Assembly (NCBI GenBank): GCA_026874595.1
Contig: CM049307.1
Location: 44,398,362 to 44,462,361, forward strand
DNA length: 64,000 nucleotides
Source: Sipunculus nudus
Lineage: Eukaryota > Annelida > Sipuncula > Golfingiida > Sipunculidae
Reading direction: 5' to 3'
In this document: positions 34,931-47,547 of the stretch, piece by piece
Layout of the letters: each line of letters begins with the position of its first letter
Position numbering within the stretch: position 1 is the first letter of the stretch
The notes under the pieces: generated by a model
Databases searched by the model: none
Seen by the model: only the letters and a program-made list of their open reading frames with translations
Told to the model about the DNA's origin: nothing
Program-made: the position numbers and the translations under genes

Positions 34931-35221
34931 GAAGTGCACTACTGGAAGCAGCTGGATATAAAATAAGGTCAACGTAACTATGTCTAATGTCTATTGGCCA
35001 CATGCATGATTTTGAGCACTCTGGGAGTCATTTTACCCATTGGTCAAGGTTCCTTGAATGCAGCTGAGCATCATGGCCAATGGGCCACTTGTTTTGCTAT
35101 ATCTCACAGAGGCACAAAACTGTTAAGAGTAAAATGTAATTATGTGCAAAAACGCCATTTAATTTTTTTGTCCTAACTTGTGTTCACCCCAGGAGGATAT
35201 CCTGTTTTTGTGCCATGTAGG

Positions 35222-35267
35222 GTCCCAGTTGTGGCTTCGTAGTATATACTACAGAGTAAAAACTGGG
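35222..35267. other. Hairpin with a perfect 14-bp palindrome
   Basis: GTAGTATATACTAC (35239-35252) is a perfect palindrome, enclosed by CCCAGTT and AACTGGG arms. It lies just after the tandem array and may be its terminus. Confidence 0.5.
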
Positions 35268-35474
35268 TCTAGTGACTACCAATATATTCCATTTTCAAAT
35301 ATAATTCTGTATAACATGCAAACTATTTAAACAGTGAATATATCATGCAATATACAATCTGACCATACAATCAGTATTAGAATCATCTTGAAAACGTGTG
35401 GCTTTGGTATTTGTTTGTGTCCCTGGCATATGTCTGTAAAGGACCTCATCATAAATTCACATGGTCGTACACTA

Positions 35475-35476
<2 letters not shown>

Positions 35477-35515
<39 letters not shown>
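35477..35515. repeat. (AT)n microsatellite
   Basis: About 19 AT units. Confidence 0.9.
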
Positions 35516-35518
<3 letters not shown>

Positions 35519-35639
35519 GGTCACTTATTTAAAGAATAATTTGAACTGTTTTTAACTTAATTTCTTTTTAGGATTCTGTCTTATATTATGCATGCAGTGG
35601 AACACCTAGAAAAGTAAAAAATGCAATTGTGTGTATCCT

Positions 35640-35820
35640 CACCGGCACACAGGTCTGCTCGAAGAGAGCAAGCACACACGTATTAGAGGAGAGCACTGCT
35701 CCAGAAGAGCACATAGTTCTGCTCCAGGAGAGCATGATACTGCTCAGGTTCTGCTGAAGTACTGCTGAAACACTGCTTCTTATATGCAAATAAGCCTGCT
35801 CCACTGGAGCACTAATTTAA
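35640..35820. repeat. Cluster of CTGCTCC/GGAGAGCA short inverted units
   Basis: CTGCTCCAGGAGAGCA-like palindromic units and CTGCTGAA-ACTGCT repeats recur six to eight times. Similar CTGCTGAAA-CACTGCT units resume at 36915-37000, so the minus-strand LINE at 35.94-36.85 kb may have landed inside this element. Confidence 0.45.
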
Positions 35821-35939
35821 ATAATTGGAACCGCTCATTTTGTGCTGAATTGCTGCTAAAAAATCTGTTGTACAATTCCAGATTATACATGATTAGTTGA
35901 TGAGCTGACTTCAGCATATAAGTCATATATGTCTAAAAT

Positions 35940-36082
35940 CAGATATACAGCATATAAGATAAGATAAGATAAGAAATCATTTATTGCCAATAATAAATTT
36001 GGGTGTAAAATAACTGATACGTGGCATTAGTAAGAAAACAATAATAATAATAATAAAAATAATAATAATAATAATAACAATA

Positions 36083-36121
<39 letters not shown>

Positions 36122-36850
36122 ATATGTTAAGAGCATATGATTAACGGCTAGAAAACGAGTTTTAATACATTACATATGCTCACTGAACAAACGAACTTCA
36201 CTGGGTATGAATGAGTCCCTGAAGCGATTTGTTTTGCACATGATGGACTGTATTCATCTTCAAGATTCCAACCATCTGATTGCTCCACTCAACGGATGAG
36301 GAATTCTCATCATGGTTTTAACTTCCTCAGTTCATTTTGGCAATACATACTTTCAATGTTTCTAAGTCTCTACTAATAATTCGTTCTGTAGTTTTCCTCG
36401 TTCTTTCCAATCTTTCTTTGTTAGCGACACTCAAATTATTCCACCAGTCGATAATACTGAAGGTAAATTAATACTTAATACAGATGTGAAACAAAGTTAG
36501 TATTTTTTTATCAATATGACGCAGTTCAATTTCTTAGTAAGTACATCCTTTAACTGCCTTTTCTTCATAAGGCGACTATGGTATCTGACCATATAAGTTT
36601 ATCGTCAATAACAATACCAAGATATTTGTACTTGGACAAAATCTCTACAGTATTACCATCAAATAAAACAGGGTAAGGGCATGTAGGCCTATTCCTGGGA
36701 TAAATTACAAGTTCCTTGGTCTTGTTAACATTATGTAATAAAAGATGTGTTTATCACATCGTGTGACAGAGTTTTCAATATTTTGACTGTAGCGAGATTT
36801 ATTAAAATCTAAGATTCTGCCGTGAATAGCAGTGTCATCCGGTTTTTAAA
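35940..36850 (-). mobile_element. Old LINE 3' fragment (L2/CR1-like reverse transcriptase tail)
   Basis: Minus-strand conceptual pieces, in several frames, read DDTAIHGRILDFNKSRYSQN, HIDKKILTLF, NNLSVANKERLERTRK and RIISRDLETL, which match the post-catalytic region of L2-like LINEs. The 3' end shows TTATTGCCAATAATAAATTTGG in plus orientation, followed by a GATAA short repeat (35958-35973) as tail. A long AAT/ATT microsatellite (about 36040-36121) interrupts it. Many stops and shifts; inactive. Confidence 0.6.
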
Positions 36851-37000
36851 AAAATCACATCCTCCCTGGGTACACACAAAGGAATTCGCGTACAGAAATA
36901 CTGTTATTGTACCTGAATACCTGCTGCAGATCTGCTGAAAACACTGCTCCCGATAACCTCTGAAACACTGCTTCAAATGTACTGCAAAACTGCTGAATTT

Positions 37001-39453
37001 TGATATGGGTTGAAAAAGTATGAAAGAAGTTCCAAGTCGACGGCTCAACGGTTTTTTATTTTTTTTTGTTAAATTATTTGTCAAACTTATGTCAAATAAT
37101 ACTGTTTCAAACGTTTCAAACCCTGGAGTAGCAATTTTTTCCGGTTAAGCTATATATTGACTCGACTAAACTGTTTCTCTACTTAAAAGTCCTCAAAGAA
37201 ATATGTTGAAATGCAATACATGTATATACAGGGAGTCAATATAAAATATAATAAAACTGGGCCTCACATCTAAATAAGACCATTGCACCCTATCAAGCCG
37301 GTCTGACATGAAAACTTCAAGTTGTAAATACACCTTTCCTTGATACCAGCAGAAAATTTAAGGTAATGTGATCATTATCACGCCATTAAAACGTCCTATA
37401 TCAACATCCTGAGATCATTATTTGATTCACTAACTATTAAAAAAAGAGTACAGTCTTTGCACAGTAGATTTGAGAAATATATAGTTAATATCAGAAAGAG
37501 ATGTGCATTTGACCTGAAATTCATTTAAATCTGAATTTGAAATTATCTATGCTTTGATTTTCAATAGATCAGTACCCCGATAATAATATCAAATTCGCTT
37601 AACCATAGCAAAGACCCACTCTTATCAAACATACAGTGCAATATGTATTCACATATTGGATTGGGATGTTTCATAACATTTTTTCTTCATTAAGTTGGCT
37701 CTTAAGGTATTCACTTGCCTGATAAACGTTTCCGGTACATTTATTATAGTACACTGAACGTCTATGACTAATTTACTCAAGTTTACTTCACAAAAGCAAT
37801 GCATTTATCATTACACATGCCCGTTTAATTCTAAGATAATAAAAAGCAATTTTCCTTTTGTCCAGTCCTGTTTACAAAATTTTACTCAGGGGCATTTCAG
37901 TACATATGACAGCACTCAAAAAAACATTCATTTGCTGCTTGAGTGACAATCATTTTATAACAAAAAAGAACTTCGTGAATAAGAACACAGTATGCACCCC
38001 GTTTTATTATTTTGTGGGTACTTTGTCTTTCAGTTGGTTGTTTCGTTATCTATCCTCCACCTTCCACCCCCTGGAATTCACCAGAGTATCAAATGGCGTT
38101 TCCGGCAGGTCTCCGTCCACGTGTCGAAATATATATGCAACTCATAGAACATCGACTATAACCTCGAATATGTATTTTTCTAGTCATTGTTACCTCTATC
38201 AAGGACGATTTTGTCCTTTTGTTACCTCAGTTCGAGGAGGTTATGTTCGCATCCATGTCTATATGTGGCTGTTTATATGTTCGCCGAATTACACTAAAAA
38301 CTGTTTAAAGCCAGCTATTCGTCTATCGTTTCAGGAGAAATTATGTGATGACTGGCTTATAACGCCTCTGTGCTGGACGTATGAGCATTATTAACAACAC
38401 TATGTTAGTAAACACAGCAATGTTAAATAACGGGAAAAAACATGTACGCTGGTGGTTGCATATGCAGTGAAACTGAAAGGTCTCTAGCTGCAAAACGCCC
38501 TTTTTAAAACACTAGTCCGTCTGACTTGCCACCAGATATCCTTCCTGGATGTGGATTATTAAAGCTCCCCACGTGTTATAAACATGTGGATATATGCATA
38601 ACGAACAGCATGTTCTCGGTGGGATCGCCGTTTCGGGCCTTTTTATTCACTTGTTCATGTAATTATCTCTTGTTAACGCACGTTTTTTTTCGGAAAAGGT
38701 CCTCTTTAACAATATCTGTGTATCTTTCCGGACGGCTGGACAATTGTCTTTGGACGACCTGATTGAATTTTGTATGGAATCAGAATAAAGGGGCTGATCC
38801 AATGAAATTGTCCAGACGTGGGTAAGCGCTCCGTTATATTAGTAATATATAGTTTTGCATGGAATAAAAATTAAGGTACACAACAGTCTTCCAAAGTTAA
38901 TATTCCATTTATGTAATACGAACGTAATATTGCCTATAGTGTGTAAACACTTCATTTTCATAATTTACATTTGATTTAATCATCTCCATTTATACGTCTC
39001 AGCAACATACTAATGACTAACATTGGCTTTATGACGATTCAGTTGGGTTACTGACGCCAATTTACTTTTCAATTCAAGTTGTTCAATAAAAGATTACTTA
39101 GAAAAAAAAACCTTGTAAACTGGATGACACAATATTGAAATTAAAAAGGCGTCAATTACGTCAATTATCTTTTGCCATTAATCAAAGAACATTGGTCTCT
39201 TCAATGGACTAATGCCTTGCAGAGTTGCTCGTTTCCATTTTTTTATTATAAAAAGGCGCAAGTTCCGTAATATTACCACACGATAAATATGGCATGAACA
39301 AAATGTTATGTATTTGATGATAGGCAAACCAAAGTCCGGGAAGCGAATTCGTAATATAATGACACAAACAAGTATATCGACGTATTTTCTGACTCAATAT
39401 AATCCGATATAGGTCTATGGACCTGTACATTTACTTTTGATGTGACCCGTCAG
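37001..39453. other. Intergenic stretch, no supported gene
   Basis: Open frames at 37858-38394 and 38526-38762 have no recognisable domain or exon borders. GAGGAGGTTATGTTCGCATCC near 38235 looks like a scrap of repeat family B. The rest is unique-looking AT-rich sequence. Confidence 0.4.
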
Positions 39454-39507
39454 GCTCTCTCTCTCTCCCTCCCCCCCCCTCTCTCTCTCTCTCTATCTCT
39501 CTCTCTC

Positions 39508-39559
<52 letters not shown>
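39454..39559. repeat. Compound (TC)n-(AT)n microsatellite
   Basis: CT-rich tract with a short poly-C run (39454-39508) followed directly by about 25 AT units. Confidence 0.9.
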
Positions 39560-39562
<3 letters not shown>

Positions 39563-39870
39563 CTGGCGAATGATCGTCGATAATCCATTAAGGCGAAGGG
39601 TATTAATTTAAAATTAACAAGATAGTTACAGTTTTAGCTGGGTACCCAACAAACGTCAGTTATCTGATGATCGCCCGGATGCCGATACCGACAACGGCGT
39701 GAACCTCCGAGTAATAACACGATGCTCCAGCGTGCTTAACGTTTAGTTATTCTGCTCTACCTAAGCTGCATCGAGCATTTTACTGCAAGCACGGGAACCT
39801 TCTTAGGGTGAAAAGAGTTATTGCATGCCCATTTTAGAGCCAATAATATTCTGTATAACGTTCATTTCAG

Positions 39871-40026
39871 TGATCAATGGCATTAAAGTATTTTTTATTC
39901 ATGGGCATGAAAAGATCTTTTTAGTCTGTGGAAGGAACAGAATTTTGAATTTCACAACAATACGAATCCGGAATTACAACTGCACATTTTCAATTCAATA
40001 CTGCACAAATAGGGGTAAACTTTATG
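39871..40026 (+). CDS. Possible lone extracellular-domain exon, 156 nt
   Basis: An open segment between a clean acceptor (GTTCATTTCAG) and a donor (TATG|GTAAAA) is 156 nt with phase 1 on both sides. It reads INGIKVFFIHGHEKIFLVCG, NRILNFTTIRIRNYNCTF and SIQYCTNRGKLY: three cysteines and two N-glycosylation sequons (NFT, NCT). It may be part of a SUEL-type galactose-binding lectin fold, but the match is weak. No companion exon was found within a few kb. Upstream codons include a signal-like run (IIFCITFISV), so it could instead be a short secreted ORF, 39825-40052. Confidence 0.33.
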
Positions 40027-40929
40027 GTAAAATGTACCCCGAGCTATGGTGAATAAGGTCTAACTAAAAAAGAAATATTAGATGCAAAGGTCACTTTGAC
40101 CCAACGATTAATCTGGGCCTTAGCAGAAGAAAGAAAATAAAAGGGAAAAAAATGTAATGGATAATTTGTTCTCTTGGGCACCTATAACTGCTAGTGGTAG
40201 GAATTGGGTTTAAAATCAACATCGATGATTGAAAAATAAAAACGACCGATGATGGATTATTAATCGATTATTTTATCAACTTTATATATAACTTTAACTC
40301 TTGTCAAGGTCAACTTGCACTTGACTTGCTGTCGGACAATTGTTGGGTGCACAAGGTTTCGTTTTGAGGCTGTTTTTTTGTTCGTATATCGCTGACAGGA
40401 TAACATTCTTTTTTTATCCTTATTCTTACATTGCAAAAATGCAATCGATTAAATCGATTTTGAAAGAAAATGAGCAAGGATTAATTCAATCGATTTATCA
40501 GCACACCAATTATAACTGCAAGCCGCAAAAACAGTAAATAATTGTGATATAGAAATAAACTTGTGAACACCTACAAGCCTTTCCTATAGGAGGTGCCACC
40601 TTGGGACCAATTATTAGATAAAACTATTAAAAATATTAGTACTGTAATTAGTAAAACCATTGTTATACAAGATACACGTATGTACAATTCACAACCCATT
40701 ATAAAACATGATACAAGTAAAATACACAAACCACAGTATGTACTGTTAGTACAGCTGTATAGGCTGAACCATAAATGAAAAATGCATAAGAAGACTAGAC
40801 GATTATAGGTCGAGCGCTTGACGAACATTTTATTAGGACAGACAGGGAGTATGGGGAATGCAAAGACTCGTCAAATGAGCTATACAGTTATCGTAGATAG
40901 GACAATTTTCGACGAAATAATGAGAAAAA

Positions 40930-42150
40930 TAATATTTTTTTTCGGTGACCTTGCCCTTGACCTATCTCCACTAAAAACAAATAGACTTGCAGGAGTTTCG
41001 TCTTTCTATCAACTGTATAACTTTCAGAGCGATTGTTTGCGATTTGTAGTCTGTAGAGCGAAAAAAAGTGAAATCTTGTAATATCCCATTTGACGAGAAC
41101 AGTACGAGATTCCCCGTGATTTGGTATTAAGTCCAGTAAAACTGATCAAATGGTGCCTGACGACCTCTCTAGCTTTAAATGTGACAACTTCAGATAAATT
41201 AGACCCCATATTTTGGGATATCATGACTTTTCCCCAAAAATGCTTAACAATGGTGCCAGCAGAGAATTAGACAGCTACATATCAGAAGAAAGGCCATGTA
41301 ATGGCGAGTAAAATGAGCTATAGTTTATGCGGCTACGCAGATATGAATATATGAAGTAGTTTTTAAATGACCTTGACCTTTACCTTTGGACTATTTACTC
41401 TAAAAGACATGTGAAAATCTAAAACTTTAGGTATTCTATCAACAGTAGACCATTCAGAGGGATTGTTTATAAAATCTGGCCTGTAAAAGCCATATATATG
41501 ACGAAAAAAACAAACAGGGAGTGGAATTTGATGACAACTGACAAACAAACGGACATACTTACACACATAGAGATCCGAGATGACAATTGACTAGACCATC
41601 AACTGGGGAAGGAATAGAGGAACATATTGAGCTATAGTTGATGTAGTTAAGCTTTTTAGATTTGGAGATATGGTCAAATATGAAATCTTGTAGTGTTTCA
41701 GGGGCAGCGCCCGCTAGCGGCTATTTTTTCGAAAATAAAACAAATTACTTTTGAGACATTGGTGTAAGACACAAGATGTACCAGTTTCCAAAGGGTTCCT
41801 GCAAAACTGTGGTTTTTAGAATGGTATATGTAAGACACAAGAACCATCAAACAGGCGAAAATGAGGACAACTAAAAGAGGCAGACATACTGACACACTGA
41901 CACATCCGAGATGACAGTTGTCTATGCCACTGTTTGAGGAAAGCATAAAGGAACAAATTGAGCAATAGTTTAGTCTAATCTATTGGGATTTGAATGTGAA
42001 AATGGTTTTGGCCAGTAAATGACTTCCCAAGAAATTATAAACGACCTTGAAATTTAACTTATATTAGGTTGCCTTAAGTATCAAGTGTAACGTGCACTGG
42101 TATATGTTCATCGAATTTACTTTCCTTTACCAGTTTAGACTGTAAAAGAA
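40930..42150. repeat. Diverged tandem repeats with GACCTTGACCTTT boxes
   Basis: Blocks recur near 40960, 41370 and 42045 with TGACCTTG-CCTTTGACC, TTCTATCAAC, TTCAGAG-GATTGTTT and CTGTAAAAG. Between them the block CGAGATGACAATTGACTAG, AGGAACATATTGAGCTATAG recurs at 41575 and 41908 (spacing about 330 bp). Such GACCTTGACC-rich repeats are common in mollusc genomes. Non-coding. Confidence 0.5.
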
Positions 42151-42391
42151 CAAACCGCGGCGAAACATACATGGGGTAAATCAGCTGGACCATCAGAGGA
42201 AAACGCTGCTAGCCCTTGGCAAGCATCAGTCCTCACCAACAAGACCTGCACATTAACAGCAGGTATCCGAACGGTTCACAAAGGGCAGCATCTAAATTCT
42301 GGAGGAAACCATTCTCGTTAAAGCCTTGCATCCTGGTGCTATATAATGGACCCGGCGAAAAGATACGAACGCTGTCCGATTCCTCCTTGTG

Positions 42392-42394
<3 letters not shown>

Positions 42395-42453
<59 letters not shown>
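42395..42453. repeat. (GA)n microsatellite
   Basis: About 29 GA units followed by GACA repeats; the open frames across it are artefacts. Confidence 0.9.
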
Positions 42454-42456
<3 letters not shown>

Positions 42457-43181
42457 GGACAGACAGACAGAAAAAAGAGGTAGGGAGCAGGGGCGGATTA
42501 ACGGGGTGGCTGACTGGGCAACAGGTAGGGGCAACCAATATTTAGGGGGTCCCGAAAATAAGTTAATAAAAAAATGTATAACAAATTTCATTACAAGATT
42601 AATATGATGAGTATATCGAATGCCAGCAATGCGATGTGTGTAGAACTTAAGAACTGAAATCCTATTGATGTTACAGTGTGCAAAAAACTTTCTCCTAAGG
42701 GTTTATTGTAGATAATAATAATTATTCGCAAAATGGAATTGACACCCCTAACTTCTATCACATTTGCTTAATATATACTGTCACCAGAGGACTGTGACAT
42801 AGTTTATTGTATTGCATGTTCTACTAGGGAGTTTAACCAGATGAATGTTTTGATAATTTACTGAACATTTAAATGGAGTATCATGTTTAGATATTATTGT
42901 AAGAACTTTGGTTAGAGCACACGGGTCTTATTATATGTTAATTTCAGCACGGTTTAATTTCATGGGAGCCGTCTCTGTTTGGCGGTCTCTATAGTAACAG
43001 TTGTTTGTTGTCGAGTTCAAAGGATTGGCACCTGTCTAGTTTGGTTTTCTGAGAGTTATGTTTAATGGTGTGTCCATATTCAAATTCATGTAAATTGGCA
43101 GTCGGCATAGTAGGAAGCGGTGATTGGTCAGACGACGGCCAGGCCTTGTGACGTCGGCAAGCTTATATGAGACGTGATTAA

Positions 43182-45332
43182 GGTGGCAGGACTGGTCCCC
43201 CCACCTGACCTGACTTTGTTTCAGTTTTCAGTTTTTCCTTTGGAGTTTTTGCTTCTGAAAGCTAAGAAAAGTCTCTATAGTTTGGTGAAAATAAACTTTG
43301 TTTCTGAGGAGCAGGTTTGAATTTGTAAGAATTTTAATTTAATTTTAATATTTAACAAAAAACCGTTTATTCCAACACAACTAAAGCAGATACAGAAAAT
43401 CTTCTTAAATAAATCGAGAATTTAGATAATAATCCCCAGGCGTTTTTTTGTTTAGTGAGATAAGTTTAAAAATTACGATTATACAGGTTATTTAATTTTG
43501 AAATCTTCACAAATCATTTAATTTTTTACTTTTACCTTAATAAAATCCTTCAAATTTAGTATAAGCGTAAAATAAAAAAAACGCTTTTTAGAAGAAATAT
43601 TAAAAATTACATATATCAAAGATGGTATGTTTTGGACAAGTACTTACTGAGAAATAACGCTCTAAAGATAGGGTGTTCAGGTGAAATGATGTTTCGAGAA
43701 AATGGCCAAAAACTATATTCGTAGAGATCATTCGTCCTACACACGTAACTAACCACAACTACATGTTGACAGTGACATGAGTTTTGTCAAGACGGTGGTT
43801 CTTATCAAACCATGCTATAATAACATGGATTAATTGACTATTTTCCTTTAAAATCGTATTAAAACGATAAAAGTTTGACCTGTCACACCAGCGAACCCTC
43901 AAACACCACGTGCATGGACTTCAGTAGGCGGAGCTTACAGTTTTGGCCGAGTGCCAAGGTGCGCTGAGCACCCGACAACCGGGACCCGCGGCTGAATAGG
44001 TGCATAGCCGGGCCTAATAGATAACCGCGTGTTTACACAGGAACAAGGGGAACGGGATCTATGGCGATTCAAGAGAACGAAGATTGATTTACTTTTCACG
44101 GTTTACATTCATTATAGGTATTTGGGAGTTGACAATAGAGACGAGTTTATAACGATCATACAAATCTCGCATACACATACAAGTCATATGTGAAATCTGG
44201 ACTTATTGTTTATTGGAGGGTTGAATAGGAAGACGATGGTTTGTAACATTCATACATCATGCACTCACATTCAAGTCACAGAAGGAGCCCGATTATCTTA
44301 TAAGAAGGTTTATTTACATGGAATCTCTAAATGACAACAAATTAAACAATCAACGTAGCGATAACTGACCTCGTGATAACTGTTTGTATAGTTATTAGTG
44401 TCCATTAGTAATCAGTCACTAGATCCTTCTGGTTGAATGCACATATCCGAAGGTGCATCTAAATGAAATGGTATGTTGTTACAACAGCGGCTGACATATA
44501 CAAGTGTTTAGTTGATAACACTGCCAAAGTCGATAGGTGTCGGCCTCCGGTTTTCCTTCATGCGTAAACGTAGAGATGCCGTCATCTGACGATTCATCGT
44601 CGCTGGCCATCAGTTTGATCACGGAAGTAGGTTCGGCCCGCTGAGACTTCTTGATAATATTCAACTGCTGCAGTTTATCAAGTGGCATTCGGGATTTGCG
44701 TCGTCGGCCCATCGTAGTTTCGTCTGGTATTGGCGTAATATTTATTTGTTGCGGTGTTGACAGTATAAATATAATATAGACGTTATAGTTGGGATATGAA
44801 GCAGCTTATTATAAAGTAATTTTACGTATCTGTCGATAGGCTCAGGATATAGCAGAAATAACATGATGTCAAGTGAAAATTTGTGTTTCGGCTTAACATA
44901 CCCGAAAAATAGACAGAAAGGCCAATGACACTAACAGGTCATTCACAAGGCCGGATTTGTCTGCACACTAACTAGTTGTATGCTTAGCTTATTAAATTGG
45001 GCTATCAAATGTCGACCTTCAGTTCTTGCCACCTCGTAAACGGAGGTACTTGGCCCATGCATCAATTAAACACTTGCACCTCGCGATTGGCTGAATGACC
45101 AAGGTTAGGGCTGTGGGCAGAGTGATTGACAGGCCTGTGGCAGGGCTGGAGTTAGTTTACAACCACCCTGTCAACATATCTTGGTGTTTACTGAATAGAA
45201 AGAACCCTTTTCCACAAAATGTAACCGGCGACCCAAAATGGGCTCAGCTGCATTAGATCCGCCCAGTATTCAATATTACGTATACCTTTTATAAAAAACA
45301 ACAATTTTTAGGATTTGACCAGTCCTGCTACC
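43182..45332. mobile_element. TTAA-flanked inverted-repeat element, 2.15 kb
   Basis: Left end AGGTGGCAGGACTGGTC and right end, reverse complemented, AGGTAGCAGGACTGGTC match at 16 of 17 positions. Each is directly flanked by TTAA (43178-43181 and 45333-45336). TTAA duplications are typical of the Kolobok and piggyBac superfamilies; the AGGTGG start suggests Kolobok-like. No transposase was recognised; the only open frame of note is 44479-44712 on the minus strand. A non-autonomous or eroded copy. Confidence 0.6.
44479..44712 (-). CDS. Short open frame with basic start and acidic patch, unknown
   Basis: The 77-residue frame begins MGRRRKSRMPLDKLQQLN, continues IIKKSQRAEPTSVIKLMA, then SDDESSDDG and a tail with several Cys and Tyr. 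The composition (Arg/Lys-rich start, Ser/Asp patch) is that of a nuclear or nucleic-acid-binding protein N-terminus, and it looks less random than neighbouring frames. It lies inside the TTAA element, so it may be a remnant of that element's own protein or a captured exon. No family was recognised. Confidence 0.3.
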   Translation of the reverse strand: MGRRRKSRMPLDKLQQLNIIKKSQRAEPTSVIKLMASDDESSDDGISTFTHEGKPEADTYRLWQCYQLNTCICQPLL

Positions 45333-46239
45333 TTAAGACGGAATTCGCTATAAAGGCCCGACCAGCTTAAGTTCGTGTGGCCTGAGGATATCTGCAGTCC
45401 AGGGGCAGGTCTGCGTGCATCAAGAGTCTGGACATCGGTGTCTGAGGAAGGCCTGGGTGATTTCTCTGTAATGGACGTCAGAGCGAATATTGCATTTTTT
45501 TTGCCGACGGACTGGTATATCTGGCGATTAAAAACTTTTGTGAGCGCTTCCAGGAACAGGCCGAGGACATTATTTAATCGCGTAACTGTGGAGGTACTGG
45601 ATACCGCTGTGTGGAAGCATTTTCGGTTACCTAGAGCTGGATGATTTCAGGAGATATCAGCTGTGACAGACATGGACTCTAAGTCGAGAAAAAATCGTCT
45701 GTGCGCTAAATAGTGAATACCTTACTGCATGAACTTTGTCTTCATTTAATTCGTTAATGATATATTAATTCCTAAATTATTGATCAGCTTAAACAAGTTT
45801 ATGGATGTCATACAGACCGGCAACTATAGCTGTCTAAGGAGATTAGCGAAAGTGTATTATTTTTTTAGGCTAGCCCTACCCCTAAATAATTCACTGGTCT
45901 CGACGTCATGCATCACTCCTAAGGAATACCAACTATACTTCATTTTTAATAAAGTTCGCTGAATTTCAATAATTTAAACGTGAAGTAATAATAAGTATGT
46001 CAACATCACAACCCACATGCTTAATACATGTATTCCATAGTGTGAACGAAAGTCAAAATTACAATTCGGTTAACAGCATTTCTTGCTAACTTGTACATGT
46101 TATTATTTTGATGAAAGGATCCCTACTTGAGTACATCAAGGGGTCCCAAGCCGTCTTAATCCGCCCTAGTAGGTGTGAGGGAGGATGAGAGTGAGATTTC
46201 ATTCAATTTAATCTCTTTCTTTGGAGAAAACAGATTAGA

Positions 46240-46800
46240 GAGTCGGTGCAATTCACATATAAACATTCATCACCGTGGTTCCGGTTTACAAGAAATGTAT
46301 TCAGCTAGATAAAACGATTCGTTTTCCTGATTCAGCAAAAATTAATTAATTAATGGACCTCCGATATTCAATATAAATGATTCCCGTTCTTCGATTTTTC
46401 TTAAATATTGAAGGAATACCCTTCATTTTTACAAGCATTTTGTAATAGTGCTAATAAATATTTATTCTTATTTAATGTCCGGGTGATCTTTAATAATTTA
46501 ACAACATTTAAATTCCATGTGAAATATTGCCAATAAATATGAGTTTAAACAATTTCTAATTTCTAATTTCTGATTAATTGAATATTCGATGAATCTTAAG
46601 AAGTTTGACAACATATAACTTCCTGTAAACCTTCAGCATGTTCAAACATTTATGTATCTTAATCATTCTAAATAAATTTGAAAGATTTTTTTTACTAGTT
46701 GTATGTAACAACTGTTATTTTATTTGATTCTACTACCGTCCAACCCGCAGGAACACAACCTGTGGTGAATGAATATCAGTATCAATATATTTCTTTAATG
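46240..46800 (+). repeat. Segmental duplication, copy 1 (partner 61200-61700)
   Basis: Shares with 61200-61700, same orientation, GATAAAACGATTC, TCCGATATTCAATATAAAT, CTTAAATATTGAAGGAA, TTAATGT-GAGTGATCTT and a GC-richer island reading CCGCAGGAACACAACCTGTGG. In both copies that island stays open as PAGTxPVV with a preceding Ser/Thr pair, similar to the stalk exon at 11.85 kb (TTEVLPAETSS), so it may be a stalk-exon relic. Kringle sequence follows downstream in both copies. Confidence 0.6.
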
Positions 46801-47334
46801 TGACTCGGCTACTGTTTTGATTGTTAAAAAAATCTCCAAAACGAATACGGCCGAGAGAACCTTGACCAGAATTCTTTCAGACTAAAAAGTCACGATCACA
46901 AACAGCCAAACACATCGAGACCAAGAGCAATGTCTACAAAACAGATGTATAAACTATATACAAGAATTATGGGTATTGACTCAAAGTGACATATTGTACA
47001 AGTTTAGATTGTCCGAATTATCCACACTGAGTATCCAATGTAATCATTGAAACTCAAAAAACAGATATAAACAGTGAGAGTATTTTATGTGTATATTAAA
47101 GTTCGTGCTTAAGAAATGCAAATCGTGCTACGCCGAAGAGAAAAAAAAAGAAAAAGAATATCTGCTCTGTGTAAAGAAGTAAATTTATCATTACTTGGAT
47201 AAAATATCTTATTGTAAAAAAAAATTTAGCAATTTATCTCTTATAAGTTAATTGACAATTCGTAAATATAGTTTGTCCTTAGCAAGCGAAGTTATGTAAA
47301 TAATGTTATGGATGACGTTAGATATTTTTTACAG

Positions 47335-47547
47335 AGTGCCGATCAGATGAAGAGGGTTCCGCTTATGCCGGTTTTATTTCTCTTACAAAGACCATGATTT
47401 CTTGCCAAGGAACTCACAGGTTCCTCATTCAAATGACTGTCGGTCCCTCAAACCTCTGTCGGAGCCCGAACGCGGATCCAAACGGACCGTGGTGTTTTAC
47501 TACTGATCCCAATGTCAGGAATGAATCATGTGACGTACCACGATGTT
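47335..47547 (+). CDS. Kringle exon, short form (213 nt), open but altered
   Basis: Acceptor ATATTTTTTACAG, donor GTAGGT, phase 1 on both sides, 71 codons without stop. It reads [54 protein letters not shown] and NESCDVPRC. All six cysteines are kept. Between cysteines 2 and 3 the segment GTHRFLIQMT is an out-of-frame reading of a normal NSQVPHSND-like segment, so two nearby compensating indels occurred, removing the conserved CxxW Trp. The lysine-site D-x-D is N-A-D. It is a close paralogue of 29702-29920. Probably misfolded or newly diverged. Confidence 0.7.

Noticed and set aside
37858-38394. 178-codon open frame
   Set aside because: No signal peptide, domain or plausible codon pattern; a repeat fragment lies inside; no splice-site support.
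42233-42607. Open frames with SLSLSL or RERERE
   Set aside because: GA microsatellite.
45180-45290. LTR end with primer binding site (GGCGACCC after TGTAACC)
   Set aside because: No second LTR, polypurine tract or gag-pol sequence was found; the position lies inside the TTAA-flanked element.
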